The notes below the pieces were generated by a model that worked only from the letters and a program-made list of their open reading frames with translations, searched no databases and was not told where the DNA came from. A stretch of DNA of 64,000 nucleotides from Lachancea thermotolerans CBS 6340 (Eukaryota; Ascomycota; Saccharomycetes; Saccharomycetales; Saccharomycetaceae), in contig NC_013084.1 of NCBI RefSeq assembly GCF_000142805.1, positions 310,001 to 374,000 on the forward strand, in the 5' to 3' direction. Numbering within the stretch: the first letter of the stretch is position 1; the number at the start of each line of letters is the position of its first letter. Both the position numbers and the translations under genes were made by a program. Of the stretch, positions 1 to 7,430 are shown in pieces.

Positions 1-425
1 ATTTTTTTCGCTGTGTGAGAGAGAGAGAGAGCTTATGGAAGCCGGCACGAGAACAGGCAAAAGAACAAGGGCGAGACGCGGCGCGAGCGCGGCATGAGAT
101 GAGAGGTGGCCGCGGGGAGACAGGCAGCGAGGCTGATGCTCTTCACATGGCGCAGGCTTGGGTCGCGACGCCGGTGCGCGAGCACACTTGCATACGCCAA
201 AATCGGGGCACCCGCACGTGACCTGTACCCACGCGACTACTCAATAAGTGACTGCCGTCCCGATCTCGACGCACGTGACCCCTGTCCCGTACACCGTGAC
301 CACATGCTCCGTGCCACGCGACACCCGCGACCGCCCTCTTTGCCATATCCATGTCATTTCATACATAACTCATACATAACTAACCTTGAGGGCCCGCGCG
401 CCAGACGCGCCGGCCGCCTGCGCGC
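1..425. other. GC-rich intergenic left edge, no gene seen
   Basis: A short GA microsatellite lies near position 17-31, followed by GC-rich sequence downstream of the SIP18/GRE1-like stop codon. Open frames here are short, overlap on both strands and resemble no family I know, as expected of random GC-rich DNA. Nothing functional is supported. Confidence 0.5.
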
Positions 426-851
426 TCACCAGTACCGCTTCTGGAACTCGTCCGAGTAATCTCCCCCGCGCCGCGTTCCGCGACCCTCGTCGTCCGCCTC
501 GTCCTCGTCGTCCCAGTCCTCCGCGTTCAGGTCCGACCCGCCTCTCACCGCGCCAGGCATCTGCTCCTCGGGCATCGACCGCGTCTGGCCGAAGTCGCCG
601 CCGGACCCGCCCAGGTCGTGCTGCTGCTGCTGGTAGCCGCCGAGCTTGCTGCGCTCACTCTGCATGCCGCCGCCCACGCGCTGCGAGGGGATTGCGCGCT
701 GTTCTGGGTCATTGTGCTCCGTGAAGGGCATGCCCTGCTCGCGCTGCTGGCGTTGCTCGGACGACAGAGTGTTGCCCCGCTCGTCGCGCTCGTCGTCATG
801 GTGATCGTGGCCCGTGATCTTCTCGGACATCTTGTGAATAATGTTGGACAT
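426..851 (-). CDS. SIP18: SIP18/GRE1-type hydrophilin
   Basis: Small (141 aa), very hydrophilic protein of the yeast desiccation/osmotic-stress hydrophilin family. The N-terminus MSNIIHKMSEKITGHDHHDD closely parallels Gre1/Sip18 (MSN-hydrophobic-hydrophobic-x-K...GxDHxxR). The rest is rich in Gln, Gly, Asp, Glu and Arg, with an acidic stretch (DDEDEADDEG) before the C-terminus and no hydrophobic core. The ATG at 851 is chosen because residues further upstream do not resemble the family. SIP18 (YMR175W) and GRE1 (YPL223C) are duplicates in S. cerevisiae. Here one gene stands for both, next to the PAI3-DDR48-HOT1 block (chr XIII order) and two genes before FMP40 (chr XVI order). A TATA box fused to a stress element lies about 105 bp upstream, which suggests Hog1/Msn2-type induction. 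Confidence 0.85.
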   Translation of the reverse strand: MSNIIHKMSEKITGHDHHDDERDERGNTLSSEQRQQREQGMPFTEHNDPEQRAIPSQRVGGGMQSERSKLGGYQQQQHDLGGSGGDFGQTRSMPEEQMPGAVRGGSDLNAEDWDDEDEADDEGRGTRRGGDYSDEFQKRYW

Positions 852-952
852 TGTTGCTGATTTAAAGGGATATGTGGTGCACGCTATACGATGTGCTTCT
901 TTGGGAGACGGAAGAAGGCCCAAGAGACACACCAGAGCGGGCGCGCGCCGCA

Positions 953-963
953 CCCCTTATATA
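953..963 (-). promoter_or_regulatory. TATA box overlapping a stress element (SIP18 promoter)
   Basis: Read on the minus strand the sequence is TATATAAGGGG: a TATA box (957-963) sharing its last A with an AGGGG stress response element (953-957). It lies about 105 bp upstream of the SIP18 ATG, a normal distance for a yeast core promoter. AGGGG/CCCCT is the known Msn2/Msn4 site; binding here is inferred. Confidence 0.6.
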
Positions 964-1055
964 GCGTTTTGTGTAGGAGCAATTACCCCGGCGCGTGCCG
1001 CGCTTCTCCCCTCGCGCGCCCCCGCCGGTGCAAAGTGCGCGGAAACCCCAGCTTT

Positions 1056-1107
1056 GGACGCGGCCTGGACGCGGCCTGGACGCGGCCTGGACGTGGCCTG
1101 GACGCGA
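1056..1107. repeat. 11-bp tandem repeat, about 4.7 copies
   Basis: The unit GGACGCGGCCT is repeated three times exactly, then once with a single change (GGACGTGGCCT), followed by a partial copy (GGACGCG). It sits in the SIP18-PAI3 intergenic region. The period is close to one helical turn, so any protein site in it would recur on the same DNA face. No function is known to me. Confidence 0.85.
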
Positions 1108-1281
1108 GCTTCCAGGGGAGCACGTTGCTGGGCGTGGTAGCCCTTCTTTAGTTGGGGGTCAAACCCCGCGACCAGCCGGGCCGGCTCGCCAAGATCCGTA
1201 GTAGTGGAGTACACCCCACGTTGCGCGTGGCAACGAGGGGATAAGAAAATGTATCCTTCCGCAGAGGCCGCCACCGTCACC

Positions 1282-1304
1282 GCCACCGCCACTGCGGCGG
1301 TGGC
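1282..1304. repeat. Perfect inverted repeat, 9-bp arms, 5-nt spacer
   Basis: GCCACCGCC, then ACTGC, then GGCGGTGGC. It could form a hairpin or be a palindromic site for a dimeric zinc-cluster regulator. It lies in the SIP18-PAI3 promoter region, within a CCG-rich stretch that raises the chance of such symmetry by composition alone. Confidence 0.6.
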
Positions 1305-1862
1305 AGCGGCGTTTCTTTTTCCACGGGCGAAGAATCCCGCTCGGCACGCGCCCCGGGCCCGCTTTTCCTCTCAGCTCCCTCGCAGCCAGCGTTTCTTTTC
1401 CAGGAGCTGTCGTTCTGCGGCCGATGACGCAAGGTCACCCGGGAAACTCAAGGCCCGTGTACAGGGACCTCCCATTCATCACCCAACTATCGACTCATTC
1501 CTACCCGGCACGACTCGTTTCTCTTCTCGTTTCTTCTGTGCGATCGATCCCGCCACCACGAACCCGGCAGAAGAACATAAAGTCGCATCGACTGTCACAG
1601 CAGGTCGAGATTCAGGTAGAAGAAGAAGACAAATATCTCGTTCACGCGCGGGATTCGCCTAAACTTCGACCTGCAGGGGCGCCTCCTCACAACACGTGTG
1701 CAGCGGTAGGTGTTAGCGGTACAAAGGACGAGCACTTCGAGAAGATAGTTTAAGATCCACAAAGATAGGCCCGTGGCCTCATCAAGTTTTAGCCTGGAAG
1801 TTTCTTGCCTGGAGAGAAGCACCTGAAACAAAAAGAAATACAGCAGCCGACAGCTCTACGTC

Positions 1863-2234
1863 ATGTCAGACCTGTTTGAGCGGGCGCGCCAGCGGCTCAG
1901 CGGCTCGTCGTCCGCGGTGCCGGAGAAGCTGCGCGACCTGTACATGTCACACGGGCCGCGCGACGCCAGCGGCGGCAGCGGAAGCATGTCTAGGCGCATG
2001 ACCGGCGCCGACGACGGCGCCGGGCCTGGCTCGTCAGCGCTATCCAGCGGCGGCGATAGCTCGGGCGACGACAGCCCCGGGGCGTCAAGCAGCGATCTCG
2101 CGTCCAACGGATCGCGGGACTTGGCGCACTCGCACATGGTCTCGCACGCACGTGGCGGCTCGGACAACGCGGCCGCCGATGCGGGCGCCGAGACCGGCTC
2201 CGGCGCGGACCCCGCGGCCAACGCAACAAACTAG
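1863..2234 (+). CDS. PAI3: Diverged proteinase A inhibitor (IA3/PAI3) candidate
   Basis: 123-aa low-complexity protein. Residues 2-26 (SDLFERARQRLSG...VPEKLRDL) align without gaps to residues 9-33 of S. cerevisiae IA3 as I remember it, keeping S-[DE]-[IL]-F, the basic residues, L-x-G, a Val and the basic/hydrophobic end of the segment. In IA3 about the first 34 residues fold into a helix in the active site of vacuolar proteinase A (Pep4) and carry the inhibition. Position and strand support this strongly: HOT1-DDR48-PAI3-SIP18 has the same order and relative orientation as YMR172W-YMR175W. Oddities are an added Ser/Gly/Ala/Asp-rich tail of about 90 residues, a proline (P20) inside the expected helix, and Ser in place of IA3 Asp22. 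Without the context it would be an orphan. Confidence 0.65.
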   Translation: MSDLFERARQRLSGSSSAVPEKLRDLYMSHGPRDASGGSGSMSRRMTGADDGAGPGSSALSSGGDSSGDDSPGASSSDLASNGSRDLAHSHMVSHARGGSDNAAADAGAETGSGADPAANATN

Positions 2235-2576
2235 TCGCGCACACTTGCGCGGCTTTGGTGATTCGACATTACACAATGTAGTTTTCCGCCCTCCCGTCTT
2301 CGCACTGGAATTCGGGTGATTTTGATGTACCCGCACTATACATAGAGAAATCTACGTGAGCGCACCTCAGAAAAGCCGTGGGACCGGGGCGTGACCCCGG
2401 AAAATATGCCAGATGGGGATGCCAAGGGAGAAACGCCCGCGGGGATCAAGCCAGCCACCCGGCAGGTCTGGAGCTGGGATTCTGCGCGGCAGCGCGTGTA
2501 ATACGCGTGAGGAAACGAGATGCGATTGCGAGGCTATAGTTATAGGGTATATATAAGACGTATATTGAAGATTCAA
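2235..2576. other. Convergent intergenic region PAI3-DDR48
   Basis: 3' ends of two convergent genes. A small inverted repeat (CCGGGG, CGTGA, CCCCGG) lies at 2384-2400. No open frame of note and no RNA gene recognised. Confidence 0.4.
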
Positions 2577-4055
2577 TCAGTAATCGTTGTTGTAAGAATT
2601 GGAGTTGTTTCCGTAAGAGTCAGAGTTGCCGCCGTAGGAGTCGTCGCCGTAGGAGCTGGTATTGTTACCGTAGGAGCTGTTGTTGTTGTTGTTGCTGTTG
2701 TTGTTGTTGCTGTTGTTGTTTCCGTAGGAGTCGTTGCCGTAGGAGCTGGACTTGTTGTCGTTGCCGTAGGAGCTAGTGTTGTTGTCGTTGCCGTAGGAGC
2801 TGTTGCCGTAGGAGCTAGTGTTGTTGTCGTTGCCGTAGCTGGACTTCTTGCCGTATGAACTGGTGTTGTTGTCGTTGCCGTACGAACTGGTGCTGTTGTC
2901 GTTGCCGTAGGAGCTGGACTTGTTGTCGTTACCGTACGAACTGGTGCTGTTGTCGTTGCCGTAGGAGCTGTTGCCGTAAGAGCTAGACTTCTTGTCCTTC
3001 TTGTCCTTCTTGCTTCCGTAGGAGTCGTTGCTGTCGTCGCCGTAGGAGCTGTTGCCGTAGGAGCTAGTGTTGTTGTCCTTCTTGTCCTTCTTGCTACCGT
3101 AGGTGTCATTGCTGTCGTCACCGTAGGAGCTGTTGCCGTAAGAGCTAGAGTTGTTTTCCTTCTTGCTACCGTAGGTGTCGGTGTTGTCGTCACCGTAGGA
3201 GCTGCTACCGTAGCTAGACTTGTTGTCCTTCTTGTCCTTCTTGCTTCTGTAGGAGTCGTTGTTGTCGTCACCGTAGGAGCTGTTGCCATAAGAGCTAGAG
3301 TTGTTGTCCTTCTTGCTTCCGTAGGAGTCGTTGTTGTCATCACCGTAGGAGCTGTTGCCGTAGGAGCTAGTGTTGTTGTCTTTCTTGCTACCGTAGGTGT
3401 CGTTGCTGTCGTCACCGTAAGAGCTGCTGCCGTAGCTGGACTTGTTGTCCTTCTTGTCATTCTTGTCCTTCTTGCTACCATACGAGTCGTTGTTGTCGTC
3501 GCCGTAGGAGTTGCTACCGTAGCTAGACTTGTTTCCGAAGGAGCTCGAATTGTTGTTGCCGTTGCCGTACGAACTCGAGTTGTTGTTGCCGTAGGAGTCG
3601 TCGTTGTTGTTGTTACCGTACGAGCTCGAGTTGTTATTGTTGCCGTACGAGTCGTCGTCGTTGCTGTTGCCGTACGAGCTCGAGTTGTTGTTGTTGTTGT
3701 TGTTGTTGTTGCCGTACGAGTCGTCGTTGTTGTTGTTGCCGTAGGAGTCGTCGTTGTTGTTGTTACCGTACGAGCTCGAGTTGTTATTGTTGCCGTACGA
3801 GTCGTCGTTGTTGCTGTTGCCGTACGAGCTCGAATTGTTGTCATCATTGATGGAAGTGTTGGAGAACTTGTCTCTCACAGTCTTCTCGAATTTGTCATAG
3901 TTGTCTCCGCCGACCTTGTTTCTGATTTTGTCCACGTTGTCCTGACCAATAGCGCGCTCGGCCTTCGAGAACAAGTTGTTGTCGTTAGAACCACTGTTCC
4001 CGTTGTCGTCGTTGTTGTTGCCGGCGAAATCCTTTACTTTGTCTAGAAAACCCAT
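2577..4055 (-). CDS. DDR48: Ddr48-type stress protein, Ser/Tyr/Gly/Asn repeats
   Basis: 492-aa repeat protein, somewhat longer than S. cerevisiae Ddr48 (about 430 aa). The unique N-terminus (MGFLDKVKDFAGNNN, then KAERAIGQDNVDKIRNKVGG and VRDKFSNTSINDDN) is plainly Ddr48. ATG 4055 is chosen on that basis. The rest is repeats in three zones: SSYGNNNNDDSYG units first, then longer units with acidic and lysine-rich spacers (SYGDDNNDSYGSKKDKKDN), then SSYGNDNNT units. Ddr48 is induced by DNA damage, heat and osmotic stress; its molecular role is not settled. The promoter carries a TATA box fused to a stress element. The gene is a neighbour of HOT1, as on S. cerevisiae chr XIII. Confidence 0.95.
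   Translation of the reverse strand: MGFLDKVKDFAGNNNDDNGNSGSNDNNLFSKAERAIGQDNVDKIRNKVGGDNYDKFEKTVRDKFSNTSINDDNNSSSYGNSNNDDSYGNNNNSSSYGNNNNDDSYGNNNNDDSYGNNNNNNNNNSSSYGNSNDDDSYGNNNNSSSYGNNNNDDSYGNNNSSSYGNGNNNSSSFGNKSSYGSNSYGDDNNDSYGSKKDKNDKKDNKSSYGSSSYGDDSNDTYGSKKDNNTSSYGNSSYGDDNNDSYGSKKDNNSSSYGNSSYGDDNNDSYRSKKDKKDNKSSYGSSSYGDDNTDTYGSKKENNSSSYGNSSYGDDSNDTYGSKKDKKDNNTSSYGNSSYGDDSNDSYGSKKDKKDKKSSSYGNSSYGNDNSTSSYGNDNKSSSYGNDNSTSSYGNDNNTSSYGKKSSYGNDNNTSSYGNSSYGNDNNTSSYGNDNKSSSYGNDSYGNNNSNNNNSNNNNNSSYGNNTSSYGDDSYGGNSDSYGNNSNSYNNDY
2580..3850 (-). repeat. Coding minisatellite of DDR48
   Basis: Nested tandem repeats built from SYG cores separated by Asn-, Asp- or Lys-rich spacers, including runs of AAC codons (GTTGTTGTT on the plus strand). 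Units around 3541-3840 repeat nearly identically, which suggests recent expansion. The middle zone (about 2985-3530) has a different unit carrying KKDKKD. Copy number is probably variable between strains. Confidence 0.85.
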
Positions 4056-5059
4056 TTTTGATTGATCAATGCGTTTATGATTCAAACGAAGCACGTTGGA
4101 TCCTATGCTCTGATCCAATACGCCCCTTTTATAGTGTCTACGCGATCCTAACACACTTCCCCGTTCGGCTCCCGCACCCCAATAGGGGCGCGAGGGAATG
4201 CGCTAGGTCAACTGTGGCCTCGCTGCTGATCTTCCAGACTCCTTTCCCTTCTGGAACATGAAACGTCATAGCAACCTCGCTTATGCTGACCGTCCCGAGC
4301 GCTGGGAATGTCGCGTCTGCATGCGCCTTTTTTCGCCTGCGGAGATTGAGACGCCACGGAGACAGACCTAAACTCATGCTAACAAAGAGAAAGAGTTGAG
4401 AACTCTCGGACAGATGCTTAAGGCTGCGCCCTCATCTCCGTTTGCTGCTGTGGCGCCTGAAACACTCTTCTCCAGTCACATTTTTCCCGGCCGTCTGTCT
4501 CGATTAGCTCGTTAAAGCTAATTCTCACCTTGCCAAGCCGGGTATTTTTTCCTGCACGAATTCTTTCCATGCTCGGGATATGCAGAACGCTGTATGACAT
4601 AAGAGAATTTTTACTTTAGAGGGAGCTGCGAATCCGCTGCGAATCCGTAGTTGCGTACCGAAGCCCGCGCAACTCGCAAAATACGGGCTAGAGTTGCGCC
4701 TCACAGCCGTCCACAAAGGCCACGTTGAGCTAGCGCAGGAGTATTACAAAGTAGCAACGTGGCTAAATACTCAGGAAGCGGCACAGAGCGTGTACGCTGT
4801 AAGTTTGATATTCATCGCATCACCGGGTGGCTGATCTGGGCGCGCACCGAAGGCTTGCTATAACCATGCAGCTACAGGCGGCCTTCCGGAATTCTTGTGG
4901 CCCAACACCTTGGCGACTCTGGCCCGTGCTCAATGCGCAGCGGGTGCGGTAGTAAAGATAGGGAATATTATTGTAAGTAGCTATGTGCATGTTGTCGTCT
5001 AGAGTGATTGTTGGGAGCACTTGCCTGGTGATTGCACGGTGCAAAAGAGAGGCGTGGCG
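4056..5059. other. DDR48 upstream region and HOT1 3' flank
   Basis: About 1 kb containing the DDR48 promoter at its left end. A direct 11-bp duplication (GCTGCGAATCC twice) occurs near 4626-4647. Short open frames (for example 4820-5044 minus) show no family resemblance. No tRNA-type B box was found. I see no gene. Confidence 0.45.
4124..4134 (-). promoter_or_regulatory. TATA box overlapping a stress element (DDR48 promoter)
   Basis: Read on the minus strand it is TATAAAAGGGG: a TATA box (4128-4134) sharing an A with AGGGG (4124-4128), about 75 bp upstream of the DDR48 ATG. A second AGGGG is at 4184-4188 on the plus strand. The layout matches the SIP18 promoter. Confidence 0.6.
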
Positions 5060-7054
5060 CTAAATGCCACTGAGGCTCTGCTGGAGCCAGCCTATGGTTC
5101 GCTTCTTGACCTCCCCGTGCTCGTTTTTGTATATGCGCTTATCCTCGAGGATCTTTATCATATCGTCCGCGCTGCGGCCGTGTTTGATCCCGTTGATGAT
5201 AAACTTGTAAAGGCGCTTGCGTCGTGCAAACGTTTTGACGTTTTTCTTCAGCCGCCACTTGTTGCCGTAGACCTCCTCGAGGAACTTGACAGCAGGCTGG
5301 CCGTCGATGCCCTCTATGTATTCTTGCCAAATAGCACGGACGTTGGCGGGCGCCTTGAGCAGCGTGTAATTCAGGTCCCGCTCCCTCAGCCGAGTGTGAT
5401 GTTCATCTGCGGCTGGGCCCCCACTGCGGGGAGCTGCGGCAGTCTTGGTCTCCGCGTTTACCTGTGTAGCTTTCAGCGGCTGCTCCGTAGGGCCCGGTGC
5501 TCGCACAGGGCGGCCGCGGTCGAAATTACGACGGTCTTCACGTCGCTGGTGTATCTGCTGCCCTGGGCTGCGGTTGCGCGGTTCGAACAAGCCTCCGTAA
5601 CTTTCAGTTTCATCCTCTGCCTCTTCAGCAGCATTGATTACATTGCCCCTCGCGCCATAGCTGCGTCCTGCGTCCGCGGCCTCGGCCGATCTGTCGCTAT
5701 TACGGTCCTCGTCGTCCTCTTGGTATCCTTCCTCGTCTTCAGAAGAATCTAGATCCAGCTCATGCGAATCCACGTTGTCTGAGCCAACTTGAATTTCGAT
5801 ATTCCTGTGTCGAAGCCTGGCTCCTGCAGAAACGTTGTGGTCAGAGTTTACATTGAAGCCCAATGAATGAGGCTGGTTTTTGCGCGTCAGATTTTCCAGG
5901 GTCAAGTTGGGCAAGCTCATGGAGCCTATCCCGTTTAGAGACGAGATGTCTTGATGACTTTGGCTAAAGGATGGTTTAGTCGCGGTGTTCGCTCTCCTCC
6001 TCTTGATGCCGTTTGGATTCAACGTAAAGGACTGTTGGGTTAAATAATGCGGCAGGGGCAGTTGAGAAGCTTCAGAAACTGGGTAGGAGTGGCTTTCCTG
6101 AACCAGTTGCTGCCCCGTCTGGCCGCCACTTTCCGCGAAGCTGGAATTGTGCGTTTTGCTGTGCTCCGAGTCGGGAGCTGCTCGTTTCGAGCTCTGCGCA
6201 GCCAGGTTGGCTTGTCCTGCTGAGGCACCATTGTTAGGAGCGACGCCTGCAGTTCCGTTTATGGCACGGGTCGAAGAACTAGTCGCAGCCTCACCAAACG
6301 CATCTTTCGAGGGTTTGTCTGTGCTCGCAGCGCCAGCCCCGCCCATTGACTGTCGTTGGCGCTTGTACTTCTGGCTGTGCTTGGTATTGACCTTCTTTAA
6401 GTAGTTGGATGAGACATTCGTGATGGAATTCAGCAGATCTGTAACAAATCCATCCTTCTCGTTGTCATCTGGGTTGTCAAGGATGGGCATGTTGTGGTTC
6501 ACTTGACGAACCTCGCTCAATATGCTTGTGAGAAATGCCTCGCTCTGCAACCTGAGGTGCTGTATAGTTGCCTCTTGCTCGTTGATTTTAAAGTACAGCT
6601 TGTTGAACATTTCCTCCATTGCTATCATCCGTGCGCTCACCTCGTCCATTCTCTGGCAAATCTGCACACTTGTCGTGGTCGAGTTCCCGGTACCCAGCTC
6701 AGAACTGCCGGAGACTTGTTGTATAATTCCATAACGCTGTGGCCCAATCCCGGCGTTTTGCGCCGGAGAAGCACTGTGTATCTGTGCGTGCGTTGGTTCG
6801 TTCAGCGCGCTTGCTGGCGTCGCATTGCTGGTTCCTGAGGCGTGGCCATTTTCCCCGCCAGCCTGTGGCGTAGCGTTGGATCCAAGTATGTCTGCTAGTG
6901 ATGAACCGCTAACGGTTCCCACTGTTTTCGCGGTGTCGTGTGTATCTGCTGGAAGAGCTAAGTTGAGCCCGAGGTTCAGCGCGTCGTTCGAAAGCGAGCC
7001 TCGTACTTCTGACGCCTGATTTCCGTTCGCCATAGCAGGTGCTGAACTGCCCAT
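5060..7054 (-). CDS. HOT1: Hot1-like transcription factor with GCR1_C DNA-binding domain
   Basis: 664 aa. Hot1 recruits the Hog1 MAP kinase to osmostress genes such as GPD1 and STL1. The C-terminal part (about residues 555-640) has the GCR1_C/Msn1-type DNA-binding domain, with YTLLKAPANVRAIWQEYIEG, then GNKWRLKK and RRKRLYKFIINGI. A predicted coiled coil lies near residues 130-170 (QRMDEVSARMIAMEEMFNKL). Long Ser/Asn/Gln-rich segments and an acidic run (DLDSSEDEEGYQEDDED) separate them. ATG 7054 is the first ATG of the frame; codons upstream to 7090 begin with GTG. Synteny with DDR48 selects HOT1 over the related GCR1 and MSN1. It may well regulate its stress-gene neighbours. Confidence 0.85.
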   Translation of the reverse strand: MGSSAPAMANGNQASEVRGSLSNDALNLGLNLALPADTHDTAKTVGTVSGSSLADILGSNATPQAGGENGHASGTSNATPASALNEPTHAQIHSASPAQNAGIGPQRYGIIQQVSGSSELGTGNSTTTSVQICQRMDEVSARMIAMEEMFNKLYFKINEQEATIQHLRLQSEAFLTSILSEVRQVNHNMPILDNPDDNEKDGFVTDLLNSITNVSSNYLKKVNTKHSQKYKRQRQSMGGAGAASTDKPSKDAFGEAATSSSTRAINGTAGVAPNNGASAGQANLAAQSSKRAAPDSEHSKTHNSSFAESGGQTGQQLVQESHSYPVSEASQLPLPHYLTQQSFTLNPNGIKRRRANTATKPSFSQSHQDISSLNGIGSMSLPNLTLENLTRKNQPHSLGFNVNSDHNVSAGARLRHRNIEIQVGSDNVDSHELDLDSSEDEEGYQEDDEDRNSDRSAEAADAGRSYGARGNVINAAEEAEDETESYGGLFEPRNRSPGQQIHQRREDRRNFDRGRPVRAPGPTEQPLKATQVNAETKTAAAPRSGGPAADEHHTRLRERDLNYTLLKAPANVRAIWQEYIEGIDGQPAVKFLEEVYGNKWRLKKNVKTFARRKRLYKFIINGIKHGRSADDMIKILEDKRIYKNEHGEVKKRTIGWLQQSLSGI

Positions 7055-7430
7055 TCGAAGTTCCTGCTTAGTCCCGGGGTCAGTGGCCACTGTAGTCCTT
7101 GCCTACATCATCGCCTGCAGCGCCGTCAAGACTTTGATAGGTGCTTTACCGTGCTAGAGCGTATGCACGGATGCTTCTTCGATTACGTTTTTCACGTGAC
7201 TTAGGCTTTCCTCAATAAGTACGAATACTTATAAAGAATCATATAACGAGCACGTGCAAAAAAACGTCACGGCTCCGTACCGTTGGGATCACTATAAACG
7301 CAACCACTATGGAGCTCTTTGCTCATCGCGACCGCTTCCATAAAAGGTTCAAATAGTCATCGTGAATATCAGGGATGTCCTAAGCTATTAGCTGAACCAA
7401 CCCTTACTTCAAGTTGTGCAATACACATTC
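7055..7430. promoter_or_regulatory. Divergent promoter HOT1-FMP40
   Basis: Two E-boxes are present: TCACGTGA at 7192-7199 (a Cbf1-type palindrome) and CACGTG at 7251-7256. A TATAAAG box at 7230-7236 lies about 195 bp upstream of the FMP40 ATG. The first E-box resembles a centromere CDEI, but no A/T-rich CDEII or CDEIII follows. Confidence 0.45.

Larger units (their letters stand above)
852..1862. promoter_or_regulatory. Shared divergent promoter region of SIP18 and PAI3
   Basis: About 1 kb of GC-rich DNA between two divergent stress-type genes. Five AGGGG/CCCCT pentamers are visible, at 953-957, 1008-1012, 1114-1118, 1236-1240 and 1675-1679. It also contains an 11-bp tandem repeat (1056-1107) and a 9-bp-arm inverted repeat (1282-1304). 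The open frames (for example 1204-1662) are compositional and start without ATG or have no recognisable content, so I call no gene. Confidence 0.5.

Noticed and set aside
1204-1662. 152-codon plus-strand frame upstream of PAI3
   Set aside because: No ATG at its start, Arg/Ala/Pro-rich as GC-rich noncoding DNA gives, no family resemblance, lies in the promoter.
2573-3847. Thr/Ala/Arg-rich 424-codon frame on the minus strand and Val-rich frame on the plus strand
   Set aside because: Shadows of the DDR48 repeats in other frames; composition follows the repeat codons.
5021-5752. 243-codon frame antisense to the HOT1 C-terminus
   Set aside because: Overlaps the conserved GCR1_C DNA-binding domain on the opposite strand; no own signature.
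7192-7256. Two CACGTG sites considered as part of a centromere
   Set aside because: Spacing is short, the sequence between is not extremely A/T-rich and no CDEIII follows; ordinary promoter E-boxes fit better.
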